64,000 nucleotides of DNA from Edwardsiella ictaluri ATCC 33202 (GTDB taxonomy: Bacteria > Pseudomonadota > Gammaproteobacteria > Enterobacterales > Enterobacteriaceae): positions 1-64,000 of the forward strand of contig NZ_AFJI01000047.1 of the NCBI RefSeq assembly GCF_000264785.1. Direction: 5' to 3'. Under the pieces are notes generated by a model. It made no database searches and was not told the origin of the DNA. It worked only from the letters and a program-made list of their open reading frames with translations. Shown piece by piece: positions 9,954 to 20,382 of this stretch (its first letter is position 1; each line of letters opens with the position of its first letter). The translations under genes and the position numbers were made by a program.

Positions 9954-10907
9954 TCAAAAACGAACCAGTGCGGAGCCCCAGGTGAAACCGCCACCGAAAG
10001 CCTCCAGCAAAATCAGCTGGCCACGCTGGATACGACCGTCGCGTACCGCCTCATCCAACGCCGCCGGAACCGAGGCCGCCGAGGTATTACCGTGACGATC
10101 CAGCGTCACCACCACGTTATCCAGGCTCATGCCCAGCTTCTTCGCGGTCGCGCTGATGATACGCAGGTTCGCCTGATGCGGCACCAGCCAGTCCAGATCA
10201 TCGCGGGATAGCTGGTTAGCCTGCAGCGTCTCATCCACGATATGCGCCAGCTCGGTCACGGCCACCTTGAATACCTCGTTCCCTGCCATGGTCAGGTACG
10301 CCTGATCCTCGGTATGGCGCGGACGGTTAGGCAGCGTCAACAGCTCACCATAGCGGCCGTCAGCATGAATATGGGTCGACAGGATCCCCGGCTGCTCAGA
10401 GGCGCTCAGCACCACGGCTCCGGCGCCATCACCAAACAGGATCACCGTGCCGCGATCCTGCTGATCCACGGTGCGCGCCAGCACATCCGAACCGATCACC
10501 AGCGCGTGGCGTACCGCACCGCCTTTAATGTACTGATCGGCGATACTCAGTGCATAGGTGAACCCGGCACAGGCCGCACCGACGTCGAAGGCCGGAGATC
10601 CGTTACGGATCCCCAACATATTCTGAACTTCGCAGGCGGCGCTGGGAAACGCGTTATTGGCCGAGGTGGTCGCCACGATGATCAGGCCGATATCGTCCTT
10701 GTCGATCTGAGCCATGTCCAGAGCGTGTTTGGCCGCTTCAAATGCCATGGTGGCGACGGACTCGTCCGCCGCGGCGATACGACGCTCGTGGATACCGGTA
10801 CGGCTGACGATCCACTCGTCAGAGGTCTCCACCATCCTCTCTAAATCAGCATTGGTGCGTACTTGTACGGGCAGGTAGCTCCCCGTACCGAGAATTCTTG
10901 TATGCAT
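9954..10907 (-). CDS. fabH: 3-oxoacyl-ACP synthase III
   Basis: FabH starts fatty acid synthesis by condensing acetyl-CoA with malonyl-ACP. The 317-residue protein begins [23 protein letters not shown], as in E. coli. Catalytic residues are visible: cysteine in [12 protein letters not shown], histidine in [11 protein letters not shown], and asparagine in [11 protein letters not shown]. It lies six bases after plsX. Confidence 0.97.
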   Translation of the reverse strand: MHTRILGTGSYLPVQVRTNADLERMVETSDEWIVSRTGIHERRIAAADESVATMAFEAAKHALDMAQIDKDDIGLIIVATTSANNAFPSAACEVQNMLGIRNGSPAFDVGAACAGFTYALSIADQYIKGGAVRHALVIGSDVLARTVDQQDRGTVILFGDGAGAVVLSASEQPGILSTHIHADGRYGELLTLPNRPRHTEDQAYLTMAGNEVFKVAVTELAHIVDETLQANQLSRDDLDWLVPHQANLRIISATAKKLGMSLDNVVVTLDRHGNTSAASVPAALDEAVRDGRIQRGQLILLEAFGGGFTWGSALVRF

Positions 10908-10913
10908 GTACGA

Positions 10914-11948
10914 TTAGTCACTCTTGGGTAATACAGCCTTAAGGCGCAGTGCGATCCGCTCAGGGATCTGCCGTTGCGCCGCCTGCACAGCCTGTTGTAT
11001 GGCGACAGCGAACGCCCGTTGGTTTGCCGCCCCATGGCTCTTGATTACAGAGCCACGTAATCCTAACAGACAAGCGCCATTATACTGGTCGGGGTTCAAA
11101 TGCCCGAAACGCTTCGCCACTCTTTTTTGTATCCAGCGCCCCAGCCAGCGCAGCCACCAGGCGCTGCGCGGTTTATCGCCCGCCGGCTTCAGCAGGGAGA
11201 GGAACATACGCACCACTCCCTCCATGGTTTTCAGCGTAACATTACCCACGAAGCCGTCACACACCAATACATCGGTTTTTCCACTGAGCAGGTCATTGCC
11301 TTCCAGATAACCAATATAGTCGATGGCCGGCGTTGTCTTCAGCACAGCGGCGGCTTCGCGGATATTGTCCAGTCCCTTACACTCTTCTTCCCCGATATTC
11401 AGTAACGCGACGCGCGGCGCCGGGATACCGACAATCTCTTCCGCCAGCACCGCGCCCATCACGGCAAACTGTACCAGCATGGCACTGCTGCAGGCCACGT
11501 TGGCCCCGAGATCCAGCACCACGGTCTTACTCTTACGCTGATTGGGCAGCACCGTCACCAGCGCCGGACGGTCGATGCCCTCCAGCGGTTTTAGCAACAG
11601 CGTCGCCAGCCCCATCAGTGCGCCGGTGTTTCCCGCACTGACCACCGCCTGGGCTTCGCCGCGCTTCACCAGCTCCAGCGCAATGCGCATTGAGCTGCCA
11701 CGGCTGTTGCGGATGGCGTGTGACGGCTTGGCGTCGTTGGGGATCACGGTTTCGGCTGCCACCACCCGTAGCCGGGAGCGCAGTGAAGCGTCTGCGGCGG
11801 AAAGGTAAGGCGCGATAGCGTCGGGCTGGCCGACCAACAAAAGGGACAGTGACGAAATTGAAGTCAGTGCCTGCAGCGCGGCAGGCACTGTGATGCAGGG
11901 ACCAAAGTCCCCGCTCATCGCATCTAACGCAAGGGTTAGACGAGTCAA
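10914..11948 (-). CDS. plsX: Phosphate acyltransferase PlsX
   Basis: PlsX makes acyl-phosphate from acyl-ACP and links fatty acid to phospholipid synthesis. The 344-residue protein starts [17 protein letters not shown], with the conserved DAMSGD motif; [24 protein letters not shown] and [14 protein letters not shown] are family signatures. It is a peripheral membrane enzyme. It is placed between rpmF and fabH, the classical arrangement. Confidence 0.95.
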   Translation of the reverse strand: MTRLTLALDAMSGDFGPCITVPAALQALTSISSLSLLLVGQPDAIAPYLSAADASLRSRLRVVAAETVIPNDAKPSHAIRNSRGSSMRIALELVKRGEAQAVVSAGNTGALMGLATLLLKPLEGIDRPALVTVLPNQRKSKTVVLDLGANVACSSAMLVQFAVMGAVLAEEIVGIPAPRVALLNIGEEECKGLDNIREAAAVLKTTPAIDYIGYLEGNDLLSGKTDVLVCDGFVGNVTLKTMEGVVRMFLSLLKPAGDKPRSAWWLRWLGRWIQKRVAKRFGHLNPDQYNGACLLGLRGSVIKSHGAANQRAFAVAIQQAVQAAQRQIPERIALRLKAVLPKSD

Positions 11949-11976
11949 GGTATCGCCTTGTTAATACAGAGCTGTA

Positions 11977-12147
11977 TTACTTAGCGATGACCTTGCGACC
12001 GCGGTAGAAACCATCCGCAGTGACGTGGTGACGCAGGTGAGTTTCACCGGAAACCTTGTCAACAGAGACGGTTGCAGTGGTCAGCGCATCGTGGGAACGA
12101 CGCATACCACGGCAAGAGCGGGTTTTTTTGTTCTGCTGTACGGCCAT
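11977..12147 (-). CDS. rpmF: 50S ribosomal protein L32
   Basis: A 56-codon gene on the minus strand encodes [19 protein letters not shown]... and ends ...RGRKVIAK. This is L32, a small basic component of the large ribosomal subunit. It begins 16 bases after yceD and precedes plsX, matching the E. coli yceD-rpmF-plsX order. It was translated directly because of its small size. Confidence 0.95.
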   Translation of the reverse strand: MAVQQNKKTRSCRGMRRSHDALTTATVSVDKVSGETHLRHHVTADGFYRGRKVIAK

Positions 12148-12163
12148 GGACCTTACTCCTTGA

Positions 12164-12685
12164 TTACTTTCGCTTTAAACTGGCTAGTGCGGCAAATGGA
12201 TTCGGTTTTTCCGCCTCGGGAGGCAGCTTACCGAACACCATGTCCGCGTCGGACACTTCACAGTGTTCAGATTCATGCACCGGAACCACCGGCAAGGCGA
12301 GGATGATTTCATCTTCGACCATCGCCAGCAGATCGACTTCGCCGTATTCATTGACGTCGATCGGCTCGTAAATTTCCGGCAATGCTTCAGCCTGCTCGTC
12401 ATTGGCGACCGGACTGAAACAATACGTTACGTGGAGGTGATGCTGGAATGGCTGATTACAGCGCTGGCACTGCAACGTTACGCTAACGTCGGCATGCCCA
12501 CGGATCACAGCCAACCGCTGATTGTCGATTGAAAAGGACATTTCAGCGGAGACATCGCTGTCCACGCTGACCACAGATTCAGCTAAGCGCGTTAACTGCC
12601 CGGAAGCATAGACACCAACATAGTCTAAACGCTTCTGCGCAGCGCGTACCGGATCAAGGGTCAAGGGTAATTTTACCTTTTGCAT
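12164..12685 (-). CDS. yceD: YceD, 23S rRNA accumulation protein (DUF177)
   Basis: The 173-residue protein belongs to the DUF177/YceD family, whose members are linked to 23S rRNA accumulation in plants and bacteria. It starts [22 protein letters not shown], contains a [11 protein letters not shown] cysteine pair in the middle and an acidic region (about residues 105-150). It ends in a basic LASLKRK tail. It is the first gene of the minus-strand operon and is divergent from maf, with a promoter presumably in the 141 bases between them. Confidence 0.92.
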   Translation of the reverse strand: MQKVKLPLTLDPVRAAQKRLDYVGVYASGQLTRLAESVVSVDSDVSAEMSFSIDNQRLAVIRGHADVSVTLQCQRCNQPFQHHLHVTYCFSPVANDEQAEALPEIYEPIDVNEYGEVDLLAMVEDEIILALPVVPVHESEHCEVSDADMVFGKLPPEAEKPNPFAALASLKRK

Positions 12686-12826
12686 AGGGCGCGCATATTA
12701 ACTTTGTAAAGCCATAGAGTCAAAGGAAAAGGCCACTCTCGCGCCCCTTTCCCCCAATATTCGCTTCCTGAGCGGCGGACAGTTTAGAATGATGCCATCA
12801 TTAACGCCATGCTTTCGGGAAAAAAT

Positions 12827-13417
12827 ATGTTACCCCTGCTGCTTGCCTCGACCTCGCCCTACCGCCGTGCACTGCTGGAGAAGCTGGCGCTGCCTTTTAT
12901 CTGCGCAGCGCCACACACGGACGAAACGCCGCTGCCCAATGAAAGTGCCCAGGCGCTGGTCTGTCGCCTAGCAGAGGCCAAGGCGCGCGCGCTGGCCGCC
13001 GACTATCCGGCGCACCTGATCATCGGCAGCGATCAGGTCTGCGTACTCAACGGACAGATCACCGGGAAACCTTTAAGCCATGAGCGCGCCTGCGCCCAGC
13101 TGCGCGCCGCCAGCGGACAACGCATCACGTTTTATAGCGGCCTGAGCGTGCTCAACAGCGCCAGCGGCGCCTGCCATACGCTGTGTGAACCGTTTCATGT
13201 TCACTTTCGGCCCCTGAGCGATGCCGAAATCGACGCTTATGTAACGCTGGAGCAACCGCTCCGCTGTGCCGGCAGCTTTATGTGCGAAGGGGCCGGGATT
13301 CTGCTGTTCGAGCGTCTGGAGGGGCGTGACCCCAATGCCCTGATCGGACTGCCGCTGATCGCGCTGAACACACTGCTACAGCGCCACGGCGTGAATCCGC
13401 TGCTGGCCGCCAGATAA
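12827..13417 (+). CDS. yceF: Maf-like m7GTP pyrophosphatase YceF
   Basis: This is a nucleoside-triphosphate pyrophosphatase of the Maf family; the YceF branch hydrolyses 7-methyl-GTP, probably as house-cleaning. The start at 12827 ([20 protein letters not shown]) matches the E. coli N-terminus; an in-frame ATG six codons upstream is possible. Key motifs are [30 protein letters not shown] and [17 protein letters not shown]. The product is 196 residues. It is divergent from yceD and followed by a decayed adhesin fragment. Confidence 0.92.
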   Translation: MLPLLLASTSPYRRALLEKLALPFICAAPHTDETPLPNESAQALVCRLAEAKARALAADYPAHLIIGSDQVCVLNGQITGKPLSHERACAQLRAASGQRITFYSGLSVLNSASGACHTLCEPFHVHFRPLSDAEIDAYVTLEQPLRCAGSFMCEGAGILLFERLEGRDPNALIGLPLIALNTLLQRHGVNPLLAAR

Positions 13418-13439
13418 TCGGCGCACAGGATGACGGAAC

Positions 13440-13757
13440 GGCGCTCCCCGCGACGCTCAGGAGCTATATCGCCAGGCTAAAAACGGCCATTGATGAGAGT
13501 AATGATGCCAATCTGCAGCGGCGGGCTCCCCACGGCAGATCAGCCTTCTCTGTCGCGGGGTCGACGATAGCCGTAAGGCGCTGTGCCAGCCCTATGGGGT
13601 CGGGAAGGTCACCGTGACGGCGGCCATGGGGGATATAAGGATGAGCAGGCCGCCGCCGTCGGCTGCCGGGTCAACGAAACCTTCGCCACCAAGGGGAGCA
13701 ACGCCTTTGGCAGCGGCTCTGCCGCTTACCATATCGGGGTCAGTCCGGAGTTTTAAA
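13440..13757 (+). pseudogene. Decayed C-terminus of a YadA-type trimeric autotransporter
   Basis: No intact reading frame exists here, but two plus-strand frames together read like the C-terminal membrane anchor of trimeric autotransporter adhesins. One gives YIARLKTAIDESND and later LCQPYGVGKVTVTAAM; after a G-run near 13627 the next frame gives GYKDEQAAAVGCRVNETFATKG and ends AYHIGVSPEF with a stop at 13757. Such anchors typically show QPY-x-GK, GGY, AVGxGYRVNE and a C-terminal aromatic residue. Loss of one G in the run would explain the frameshift. The passenger region is absent. Assignment is by motif memory, without a search. Confidence 0.5.
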
Positions 13758-13771
13758 CCGTCGTCAACGCA

Positions 13772-13803
13772 GTAGGCCCCGCTAACGCGGGGCCTACTTT
13801 TTT
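13772..13803 (+). terminator. Rho-independent terminator
   Basis: An 11-base-pair stem (GTAGGCCCCGC/GCGGGGCCTAC) with a TAAC loop is followed by TTTTTT on the plus strand. It follows the decayed adhesin fragment by 14 bases and precedes the 3' end of the convergent rluC. It is a strong terminator and probably the original end of the adhesin gene. Confidence 0.85.
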
Positions 13804-13820
13804 GTCGCGCCCGCGCCGCC

Positions 13821-14783
13821 TCAGCTCAGCGCACTGCGCGCGCGCAGCGCGTTCAGGCAGTGGCGCAGCGCGGCGTCCAGCGGCGCCTCTACGCGCAGGG
13901 TCTCGCCACTGTGCGGGTGCACGAAGCGCAGCGCCGCCGCATGCAGAAACAGACGGTTTAAGCCGGTATCCGCCAGCTCGCGATCGAAGTCGCGATCGCC
14001 ATAGCGATCGTCAAAGGCGATCGGGTGGCCGGCATGCAGGGTATGGACGCGGATCTGGTGGGTCCGCCCGGTCACCGGGCTGGCCTTCACCAGCGTGGCG
14101 TTGGCAAAGCGCTCCTCTACCTTAAAGCGGGTCTCCGACGGCTTGCCCTCGGCGTTAACCCGCACGACGCGCTCGCCGCTTTGCAGGGTATTTTTCAGCA
14201 GCGGCGCCTGCACCACTTTGCAGTGCGACTGCCACTGGCCGCGCACCAGCGCCAGGTAATCCTTCTGCATCCCCTTCTCGCGCAGCTGCTCATGCAGCGA
14301 GCGCAGCGCTGAGCGCTTTTTCGCCACCAGAAGTACCCCGGAGGTCTCGCGATCCAACCGATGCACCAACTCCAGGAAACGGGCCTCCGGGCGCAGGGCG
14401 CGCAACCCTTCAATCACGCCAAAACTGAGGCCGCTGCCGCCGTGTACCGCAGTACCCGAGGGCTTATTCAGCACCAGCAGGTAGTCATCTTCATACAGGA
14501 TACAGCCATTGAGCGCGGCGACCTTATCCAGACGGGCTGACACCGGCGCCTCATCGCGCTCTGCCACCCGCACCGGCGGGATGCGGACCTGATCCCCGGC
14601 TTCCAGCTTATATTCCGGCTTGATGCGTTTCTTATTGACCCGCACCTCACCCTTACGCACGATGCGATAGATCATACTCTTTGGCACACCCTTTAACTGG
14701 TTGCGCAAAAAATTATCAATTCGCTGTCCCGCCTCATCGGCGGCGATCGTGACTAACTTGACGGAGGTATTTTGTGTATTCAT
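13821..14783 (-). CDS. rluC: 23S rRNA pseudouridine synthase RluC
   Basis: RluC isomerises three uridines of 23S rRNA (955, 2504 and 2580 in E. coli). The 320-residue protein has an N-terminal S4 RNA-binding domain (about 20-80, [21 protein letters not shown]) followed by the pseudouridine synthase domain. The catalytic aspartate is in [19 protein letters not shown], and [13 protein letters not shown] is conserved. It is divergent from rne across 577 bases, as in E. coli. Confidence 0.95.
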   Translation of the reverse strand: MNTQNTSVKLVTIAADEAGQRIDNFLRNQLKGVPKSMIYRIVRKGEVRVNKKRIKPEYKLEAGDQVRIPPVRVAERDEAPVSARLDKVAALNGCILYEDDYLLVLNKPSGTAVHGGSGLSFGVIEGLRALRPEARFLELVHRLDRETSGVLLVAKKRSALRSLHEQLREKGMQKDYLALVRGQWQSHCKVVQAPLLKNTLQSGERVVRVNAEGKPSETRFKVEERFANATLVKASPVTGRTHQIRVHTLHAGHPIAFDDRYGDRDFDRELADTGLNRLFLHAAALRFVHPHSGETLRVEAPLDAALRHCLNALRARSALS

Positions 14784-15360
14784 GGGCGCGATTTTAAAGA
14801 GCGCCGCAACGCCGCGCTACTGCTATTTTCAGCCACTGTGCAATAATTTGGCGATAGCGTGCACCACGGCGACGCACGGACATACCCATCAGCAGAGTTT
14901 ATGGTGTGACATATCGTCATAGGGAAATTTTCTGCAAACAACCCGCAATGGCGTCTTGCTATATTTGTCATTGCAGTGAAATAATGGAGTCGTTTTCTGC
15001 ACTTTTTTCCATCAAAGCGAAAAAAGAGGTGGGATTCAACGTTTACCTGATAGCGCAGAAATGCAGCAATGGCGTAAGACGTAGTGCGAAATCAAGTAAT
15101 TAGCGGGCTGCGGGTCGCAGTCTGACCAACAACATGGAATCAGTTGGCCGCATCCTTTTTCTGCAGTGCCATCCTGATAAACAGCGCTGTCTTTCACAAA
15201 GAAATGCAGGCTTACCGAATATTGCGCCCCTATGCAGGCGACAACCGTGAGGTTGACGACTTTGCGATAAGACTCGGGGTCATCGGTCTTCCTCCCGGTC
15301 AGAAAGGTCTTTTCGCCCGCAGCTTAAGTTGCCAATGCAAAAAAAACGAGTACGTTAACG
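14784..15360 (+). promoter_or_regulatory. rluC-rne divergent region with probable rne 5' leader
   Basis: There is no convincing gene in this stretch. In E. coli the rne transcript carries a leader of about 360 bases whose hairpins let RNase E control its own mRNA, so most of this region is probably leader. A CTGCG-GGT-CGCAG hairpin is visible at 15108-15120, followed by CCAACAACATGGAATCA and T-rich stretches. The rluC promoter must lie in the first part. Exact start sites cannot be placed by eye. Confidence 0.5.
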
Positions 15361-18300
15361 ATGAAAAGAATGTTAATCAACGCAACTCAGCAGGAGGAGT
15401 TGCGCGTCGCCCTTGTGGATGGCCAGCGACTGTACGATCTGGATATTGAAAGCCCGGGTCACGAACAGAAGAAAGCAAACATTTACAAGGGTAAAATCAC
15501 CCGTATTGAGCCCAGTCTGGAAGCCGCCTTTGTTGACTACGGCGCTGAACGACACGGTTTTCTGCCCCTCAAAGAGATCGCCCGCGAATATTTTCCCAGC
15601 AGCTACTCCGCCCACGGCCGTCCCAACATTAAGGACGTGCTGCGCGAAGGCCAGGAGGTCATTGTTCAGGTCGATAAAGAAGAGCGTGGCAACAAAGGGG
15701 CTGCGCTGACCACCTTTATCAGCCTGGCGGGCAGCTATCTGGTGCTGATGCCCAACAACCCGCGCGCCGGCGGTATCTCCCGCCGTATCGAAGGTGATGA
15801 CCGCACCGAGCTGAAAGAGGCACTCTCCTCTCTGCAGATCCCTGACGGTATGGGACTGATCGTCCGCACCGCCGGCGTCGGCAAGTCTGCCGAAGCGCTG
15901 CAGTGGGATCTCTCTTTCCGCCTGAAGCACTGGGACGCCATCAAGAAAGCCGCCGAAGGCCGCCCTGCGCCGTTCCTGATCCATCAGGAAAGCAACGTTA
16001 TCGTCCGCGCCTTCCGTGACTATCTGCGCCCGGACATCGGCGAAATCCTGATCGACAACCCGAAGATCCTCGACTTGGCCAAGCAGCATATCGCCGCCTT
16101 GGGCCGTCCAGACTTCAGCAGTAAAATCAAGCTGTATACCGGTGAGATCCCGCTGTTCAGCCACTATCAGATCGAGTCACAGATCGAGTCCGCCTTCCAG
16201 CGTGAAGTCCGTCTGCCCTCCGGCGGCTCTATCGTTATCGACAGCACTGAGGCGCTGACCGCCATCGATATCAACTCTGCCCGCGCTACCCGCGGCGGCG
16301 ATATCGAAGAGACGGCGTTCAACACCAATCTGGAAGCCGCCGATGAAATCGCCCGTCAGCTGCGCCTGCGCGACCTGGGCGGTCTGATCGTGATCGACTT
16401 TATCGATATGACCCCGGTACGCCACCAGCGCGAGGTGGAAAACCGCCTGCGCGATGCCGTACGTCAGGATCGCGCCCGTATTCAGATCGGCCGGATCTCC
16501 CGCTTTGGCCTGCTGGAGATGTCCCGCCAGCGCCTCAGCCCCTCTCTGGGTGAATCCAGCCACCACGTCTGCCCACGCTGTAACGGCACCGGTACCGTAC
16601 GTGACAACGAATCACTGGCGCTGTCCATTCTGCGTCTGATCGAAGAGGAAGCACTGAAGGAGAACTCCCGTGAAGTGCACGCCATCGTGCCGGTACCGGT
16701 CGCCTCTTATCTGCTGAACGAAAAGCGTGACGCCGTAAACGCCATTGAGAAACGTCAGCCGGACGTGCGGGTTATCGTGGTACCCAACGAGCAAATGCAG
16801 ACCCCGCACTATGCCGTTATGCGGGTTCGCAAAGGTGAAGAGACCCATACCCTGAGCTACAAGCTGCCGCAGCTGCACGAAGCGGAAGCCTGCGGTGATG
16901 AAGAGGTGCCGGCAGAGCGTAAGCGTCCGGAGCAGCCTGCACTGGCGGCCTTTAGCCTGAATGTCGCTGCACCGCCGATCGACGCCGCGCAGGATAAGCC
17001 TATCGCTGCCGACGTCGCACCGACTGAGCGCCCGCAGCCGGTAGCCGACACCCGTCCGGGACTGTTTGGTCGCCTGGTTGCCTCCCTGAAAGGGATCTTC
17101 GCCGGTGAAGCCGCACCGGCGCCGGTGCAGGAAGATAAACCTGCCGTCAGCGCAGAGCGTCCGCGTGAAGAGAGCCGCTCCCCGCAGGAGCGCCGCGGTC
17201 GGCGTCAGAATCCGCGTCGTGAACGCGGTGAGCGCGGTGAGCGCGGTGATCGTCCGGAGCGCGGTGAGCGTCCGGAGCGTGGTGAACGTCCGGAGCGTGC
17301 GAACCGCGACGGCCGTGAAAACCGCGACGAACAGCGCCGTGGCCGCCGCCAGACTCAGCCGACACTGGCGACAGAGAGCGGCGTAGAGGAGAATGCCCAG
17401 CAGCGCGAAGAGCAGCAACAGCGCCGCGAGCAGCGCAACGAGCGTCAGCGTCGTCGTCAGGAAGAGAAGCGCCAGGCCCAGCAAGAGGTCAAGGCGCTGG
17501 ACTCCGCCACACAGCCAGATGAGGAGATCGCAGAGGAGAGCGTACCGGCCCAGCGCCGTCAACGCCGTCAGCTGAGCCAGAAAATCCGCATCGGCGATAG
17601 CGCGTCAGCAGTCGTCAATACCGATGCAGATACCGCTGTGGCACCGGTCGCCGACGCGACCACCGCTCCGGCTCTGCCGGTGGTCAGCGCTCAGCCTCAG
17701 GAGAGTGCCACCGCGGCAACGGAGGAAGATAACGCGCCGCGCCATGAAAATGGCATGCCGCGCCGCTCCCGCCGTTCACCGCGCCACCTGCGCGTCAGTG
17801 GGCAGCGCCGTCGCCGCTATCGTGACGAGCGTTATCCGCAGCAGTCTCCGATGCCGTTGACGCTGGCGGTATACTCTCCGGAGATGGCCTCCGGCAAGGT
17901 GTGGATCAGCTATCCTGTCGCCACCCCGGCCGCCGCCGAGACCGCCGCGCTCGAAACGCCGCGCGTCATGGAGGAGAGCGCCGCCCCGGTAACGGTAGAG
18001 ACCCTCGCCGCCGTACCGGCTGAAACCACGCGTCCAGAGGCCATCGCCGAGGCCGTCGTCAACGACACCGCGACCGCCGAACCGGTGGTGCAGGCGCCGG
18101 CGATCATCGTCCCGGCCGCTGCCGTTGAGGAGCAGGCCTGCGAGGCCATCGCGGCATCGCCGTCGCCGGTGACAGCAGAGGAGAGCGTCACGCACGCCGT
18201 CTGTGCCGCCGCCGCACCGACGCTGGAAGAGGCACTGCCTGCATTGGCCCAGGCCGAAGCGCAGGCTGCTGAAGCGGAACTCAAGGCCGAAGCCGAAGCC

Positions 18301-18576
18301 GAAGCCGAAGCCGAAGCCGAAGCCAGCGTAGCCGCCCCCATGGTAGCGCCGGCGGCAATGGCCCCGAGCGATACGCACGCCGCGACGCACGAACACGGTC
18401 GCGCCAGCGCGCCGATGACCACGGCACCGGCGCCAGCCTATGTCACACCGGCAGCGGTAGTCAGCACCTGGGTTCGCCCGGAGTATGACTTCCACGGCCG
18501 CAGTGCCGCCGGTGCAGACGCTGCGACCAGTCAGGCTGCAGCGCCAGCCACGAAACCGGTCATGCCGCAGGAGTAA
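15361..18576 (+). CDS. rne: Ribonuclease E
   Basis: RNase E is the membrane-associated endoribonuclease that organises the RNA degradosome and processes rRNA, tRNA and mRNA. Residues 1-520 are nearly identical to E. coli: S1 domain ([21 protein letters not shown]), 5' sensor and DNase I-like domain with catalytic aspartates in [14 protein letters not shown] and [13 protein letters not shown], and the zinc-link CPRC in [11 protein letters not shown]. The 1071-residue length is similar to E. coli. The C-terminal half is low in complexity: an arginine-rich stretch with repeated GER/PERGER units (about 620-645), a region resembling the RhlB/enolase scaffold, a Glu-Ala repeat (about 975-990), and a PNPase-binding-like end ([16 protein letters not shown]). 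Confidence 0.97.
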   Translation: MKRMLINATQQEELRVALVDGQRLYDLDIESPGHEQKKANIYKGKITRIEPSLEAAFVDYGAERHGFLPLKEIAREYFPSSYSAHGRPNIKDVLREGQEVIVQVDKEERGNKGAALTTFISLAGSYLVLMPNNPRAGGISRRIEGDDRTELKEALSSLQIPDGMGLIVRTAGVGKSAEALQWDLSFRLKHWDAIKKAAEGRPAPFLIHQESNVIVRAFRDYLRPDIGEILIDNPKILDLAKQHIAALGRPDFSSKIKLYTGEIPLFSHYQIESQIESAFQREVRLPSGGSIVIDSTEALTAIDINSARATRGGDIEETAFNTNLEAADEIARQLRLRDLGGLIVIDFIDMTPVRHQREVENRLRDAVRQDRARIQIGRISRFGLLEMSRQRLSPSLGESSHHVCPRCNGTGTVRDNESLALSILRLIEEEALKENSREVHAIVPVPVASYLLNEKRDAVNAIEKRQPDVRVIVVPNEQMQTPHYAVMRVRKGEETHTLSYKLPQLHEAEACGDEEVPAERKRPEQPALAAFSLNVAAPPIDAAQDKPIAADVAPTERPQPVADTRPGLFGRLVASLKGIFAGEAAPAPVQEDKPAVSAERPREESRSPQERRGRRQNPRRERGERGERGDRPERGERPERGERPERANRDGRENRDEQRRGRRQTQPTLATESGVEENAQQREEQQQRREQRNERQRRRQEEKRQAQQEVKALDSATQPDEEIAEESVPAQRRQRRQLSQKIRIGDSASAVVNTDADTAVAPVADATTAPALPVVSAQPQESATAATEEDNAPRHENGMPRRSRRSPRHLRVSGQRRRRYRDERYPQQSPMPLTLAVYSPEMASGKVWISYPVATPAAAETAALETPRVMEESAAPVTVETLAAVPAETTRPEAIAEAVVNDTATAEPVVQAPAIIVPAAAVEEQACEAIAASPSPVTAEESVTHAVCAAAAPTLEEALPALAQAEAQAAEAELKAEAEAEAEAEAEASVAAPMVAPAAMAPSDTHAATHEHGRASAPMTTAPAPAYVTPAAVVSTWVRPEYDFHGRSAAGADAATSQAAAPATKPVMPQE

Positions 18577-18591
18577 GATGCAGCCAGCCCC

Positions 18592-18619
18592 AAAAACCCG
18601 CCGAAAGGCGGGTTTTTTT
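18592..18619 (+). terminator. rne terminator
   Basis: AAACCCGCC-GAAA-GGCGGGTTT forms a tight GNRA-type hairpin followed by a T-run, 16 bases after the rne stop codon. The convergent monooxygenase gene ends just beyond it, so it may serve both directions. Confidence 0.9.
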
Positions 18620-18628
18620 ATATCGGCG

Positions 18629-18919
18629 CTAGGCTATCTGTTGCAGCCGTTTAATCTCAACGCTGGCACACCGCCCTTCGATCCCCTGCAGAAAGGCGGC
18701 AAAATGGGCGCTTTTCTCATGCTGCGCCAACGCCTGCGGCGACTGCCAGATCTCAAAGAACACCAGCGTTGCGGCCTGCCCCTCTTCCTGATGGAGGTCA
18801 TAACGCACATTTCCTGCCTCGGCGCGGCTGGGCTCAACCAGCTGCAGCGCGGCGTGGCGTACCGCCTCTTGCTGCCCCGTGGATGCGACCAGCGTCGCGA
18901 CAATGCGAACTTCACTCAT
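18629..18919 (-). CDS. Antibiotic-biosynthesis-monooxygenase (ABM) family protein
   Basis: The 96-residue product is a single ABM-fold domain, related to quinol monooxygenases such as E. coli YgiN. Start at 18919 (MSEVRIVATLVASTGQQEAVRH) is favoured by a GAGGAG ribosome site. Typical features are the N-terminal beta strand with I-V-A, the NVRYDLHQEE strand, FFEIWQSPQALAQHEKSAHF with the conserved histidine, and a C-terminal strand. Such proteins are small cytosolic dimers acting on quinones or aromatic metabolites; the substrate here is unknown. It stands alone between rne and pyrC, convergent with rne. Confidence 0.8.
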   Translation of the reverse strand: MSEVRIVATLVASTGQQEAVRHAALQLVEPSRAEAGNVRYDLHQEEGQAATLVFFEIWQSPQALAQHEKSAHFAAFLQGIEGRCASVEIKRLQQIA

Positions 18920-19156
18920 AACACACTCCTCTTTTGGCCGGGGTGCCCCGCGGTACGGCGCTGATATATTGAACCGCGGCGGGCACCGCCTGGAATACAT
19001 CCGTCGTGGTACGCGACGGATGCCTACAGGATCACCTTACCCGTTTTTGCCGCCCGCGACATGAGCCATCAGCACTCAATCACCCCATCGCCCTGCTCAA
19101 GCGCACAATTTGATGACACCATACAACAATCAGATGCATCCAGACCCGTTTCCCGT

Positions 19157-19257
19157 TATCCTTATCGCCCGGCACAGAAATGTTCACTGCGCCCTGGCGC
19201 CCTGCCCTTGCGGCGGCCAGAAGCCTGCGCAGTCCATCAGACATATCCACCAGCCGG
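19157..19257 (+). promoter_or_regulatory. pyrC promoter -10 and pyrimidine-responsive leader (candidate)
   Basis: A TATCCT -10-like hexamer at 19157 is followed by TATCGCCCGGC. In E. coli pyrC the start site in a similar TATCCT...CCGG context shifts with CTP level; the longer transcript hides the ribosome site in a hairpin. Here CCGGC at 19169-19173 is complementary to GCCGG at 19253-19257, which covers the ribosome site GGAG. A similar switch is therefore plausible, though the leader is longer than I recall for E. coli. Confidence 0.4.
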
Positions 19258-19265
19258 AGTCCGTA

Positions 19266-20312
19266 ATGACCGTAATGCAGCACACCCTGAAGATCCGCCG
19301 CCCTGACGATTGGCACCTCCATCTGCGCGATGATGCGATGCTGCACAGCGTGTTACCCTACACCAGCCGCCACTTTTCCCGGGCTGTGGTGATGCCCAAC
19401 CTGGTTCCGCCGATCACCTCCGTGGAGCAGTGCATCGCCTATCGCCAGCGCATTCTCGACGCCGTGCCTCAGGGGCACGCGTTTACCCCACTGATGACCT
19501 GCTATCTGACCGATGCCCTCTCGGTAGACACGTTGATGCACGGCCAGCGGGAAGGCGTATTCACCGCCGCCAAGCTGTATCCGGCCAACGCCACCACCAA
19601 CTCGGCCTGCGGCGTCACCTCCATTCCCGGACTGTATCCGCTGTTTGAGGCGATGCAGCAGAGCGGCATGCCGCTGTTGATCCACGGTGAGGTCACCCAG
19701 GCGGATATCGACATCTTCGATCGCGAGGCTCGCTTTATCGAGCAGGTGATGCTGCCGCTGCGCCGCGACTTCCCCGAGCTGCGCATCGTCTTTGAGCACA
19801 TCACCACCCGCGAGGCGGCCCAGTTTGTCGCCGAAGGCGATCGCTATCTGGCGGCAACCATTACCCCGCAGCACCTGATGTTCAACCGCAACCACATGCT
19901 GGTCGGCGGGATTCACCCGCACCTGTACTGCCTGCCGATCCTCAAGCGCAGCGTGCACCAGCAGGCGCTGCGCAAGGCGGCCACCAGCGGGCAGACCTGT
20001 TTCTTCCTCGGTACCGACTCCGCGCCGCACCTGCGCGGGCGCAAAGAGTCAGCCTGCGGCTGCGCCGGGGTCTTCAACGCGCCGACGGCGCTACAGGCCT
20101 ACGCAACGGTCTTTGAAGAGGAGCAGGCGCTGCAGCATCTGGAGGCTTTCTGTTCGCTGAACGGACCGGCTTTCTATGGACTCCCGGCCAATGAGGCGTA
20201 TATTGAGCTGGCACAGGAGCCTGCGTCTGTCGTCGACAGCATCGCCAGCGGCGATGAAACCCTGACCCCCTTCCTGGCAGGGGAAACGCTGCGATGGTCG
20301 GTACGCGCGTAG
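19266..20312 (+). CDS. pyrC: Dihydroorotase
   Basis: PyrC closes carbamoyl-aspartate to dihydroorotate in pyrimidine synthesis. The ATG at 19266, preceded by GGAG, gives 348 residues, the same as E. coli; the longer open frame upstream is leader. Zinc ligands are visible: HLHLRDD near the start, the carboxylated lysine in [15 protein letters not shown], histidines in LIHGEVT and VFEHITT, and the aspartate in FLGTDSAPH. The C-terminus [12 protein letters not shown]...[11 protein letters not shown] is typical of the class II enzyme. Confidence 0.97.
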   Translation: MTVMQHTLKIRRPDDWHLHLRDDAMLHSVLPYTSRHFSRAVVMPNLVPPITSVEQCIAYRQRILDAVPQGHAFTPLMTCYLTDALSVDTLMHGQREGVFTAAKLYPANATTNSACGVTSIPGLYPLFEAMQQSGMPLLIHGEVTQADIDIFDREARFIEQVMLPLRRDFPELRIVFEHITTREAAQFVAEGDRYLAATITPQHLMFNRNHMLVGGIHPHLYCLPILKRSVHQQALRKAATSGQTCFFLGTDSAPHLRGRKESACGCAGVFNAPTALQAYATVFEEEQALQHLEAFCSLNGPAFYGLPANEAYIELAQEPASVVDSIASGDETLTPFLAGETLRWSVRA

Positions 20313-20333
20313 GCTCAGGACACTATTTACTCC

Positions 20334-20360
20334 GGCCTGTCCCTTAGGACAGGCCTTTTT
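20334..20360 (+). terminator. pyrC terminator
   Basis: GGCCTGTCC and GGACAGGCC form a 9-base-pair stem with a 4-base loop, followed by TTTTT, 21 bases after the pyrC stop. fetA starts shortly after, so fetAB must have its own promoter or depend on readthrough. Confidence 0.88.
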
Positions 20361-20382
20361 GTTGGTAGCCGTGAGGGAGAAT

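Noticed and set aside
11977-12371. Plus-strand frames over rpmF and yceD
   Set aside because: They are shadows; rpmF and yceD on the minus strand are conserved with E. coli.
16612-17562. A 316-codon open frame on the minus strand inside rne, and another at 17776-18495
   Set aside because: They are antisense to a certain rne gene; their length follows from the repetitive, GC-rich codon pattern of the RNase E scaffold, and the products are low in complexity with no family resemblance.
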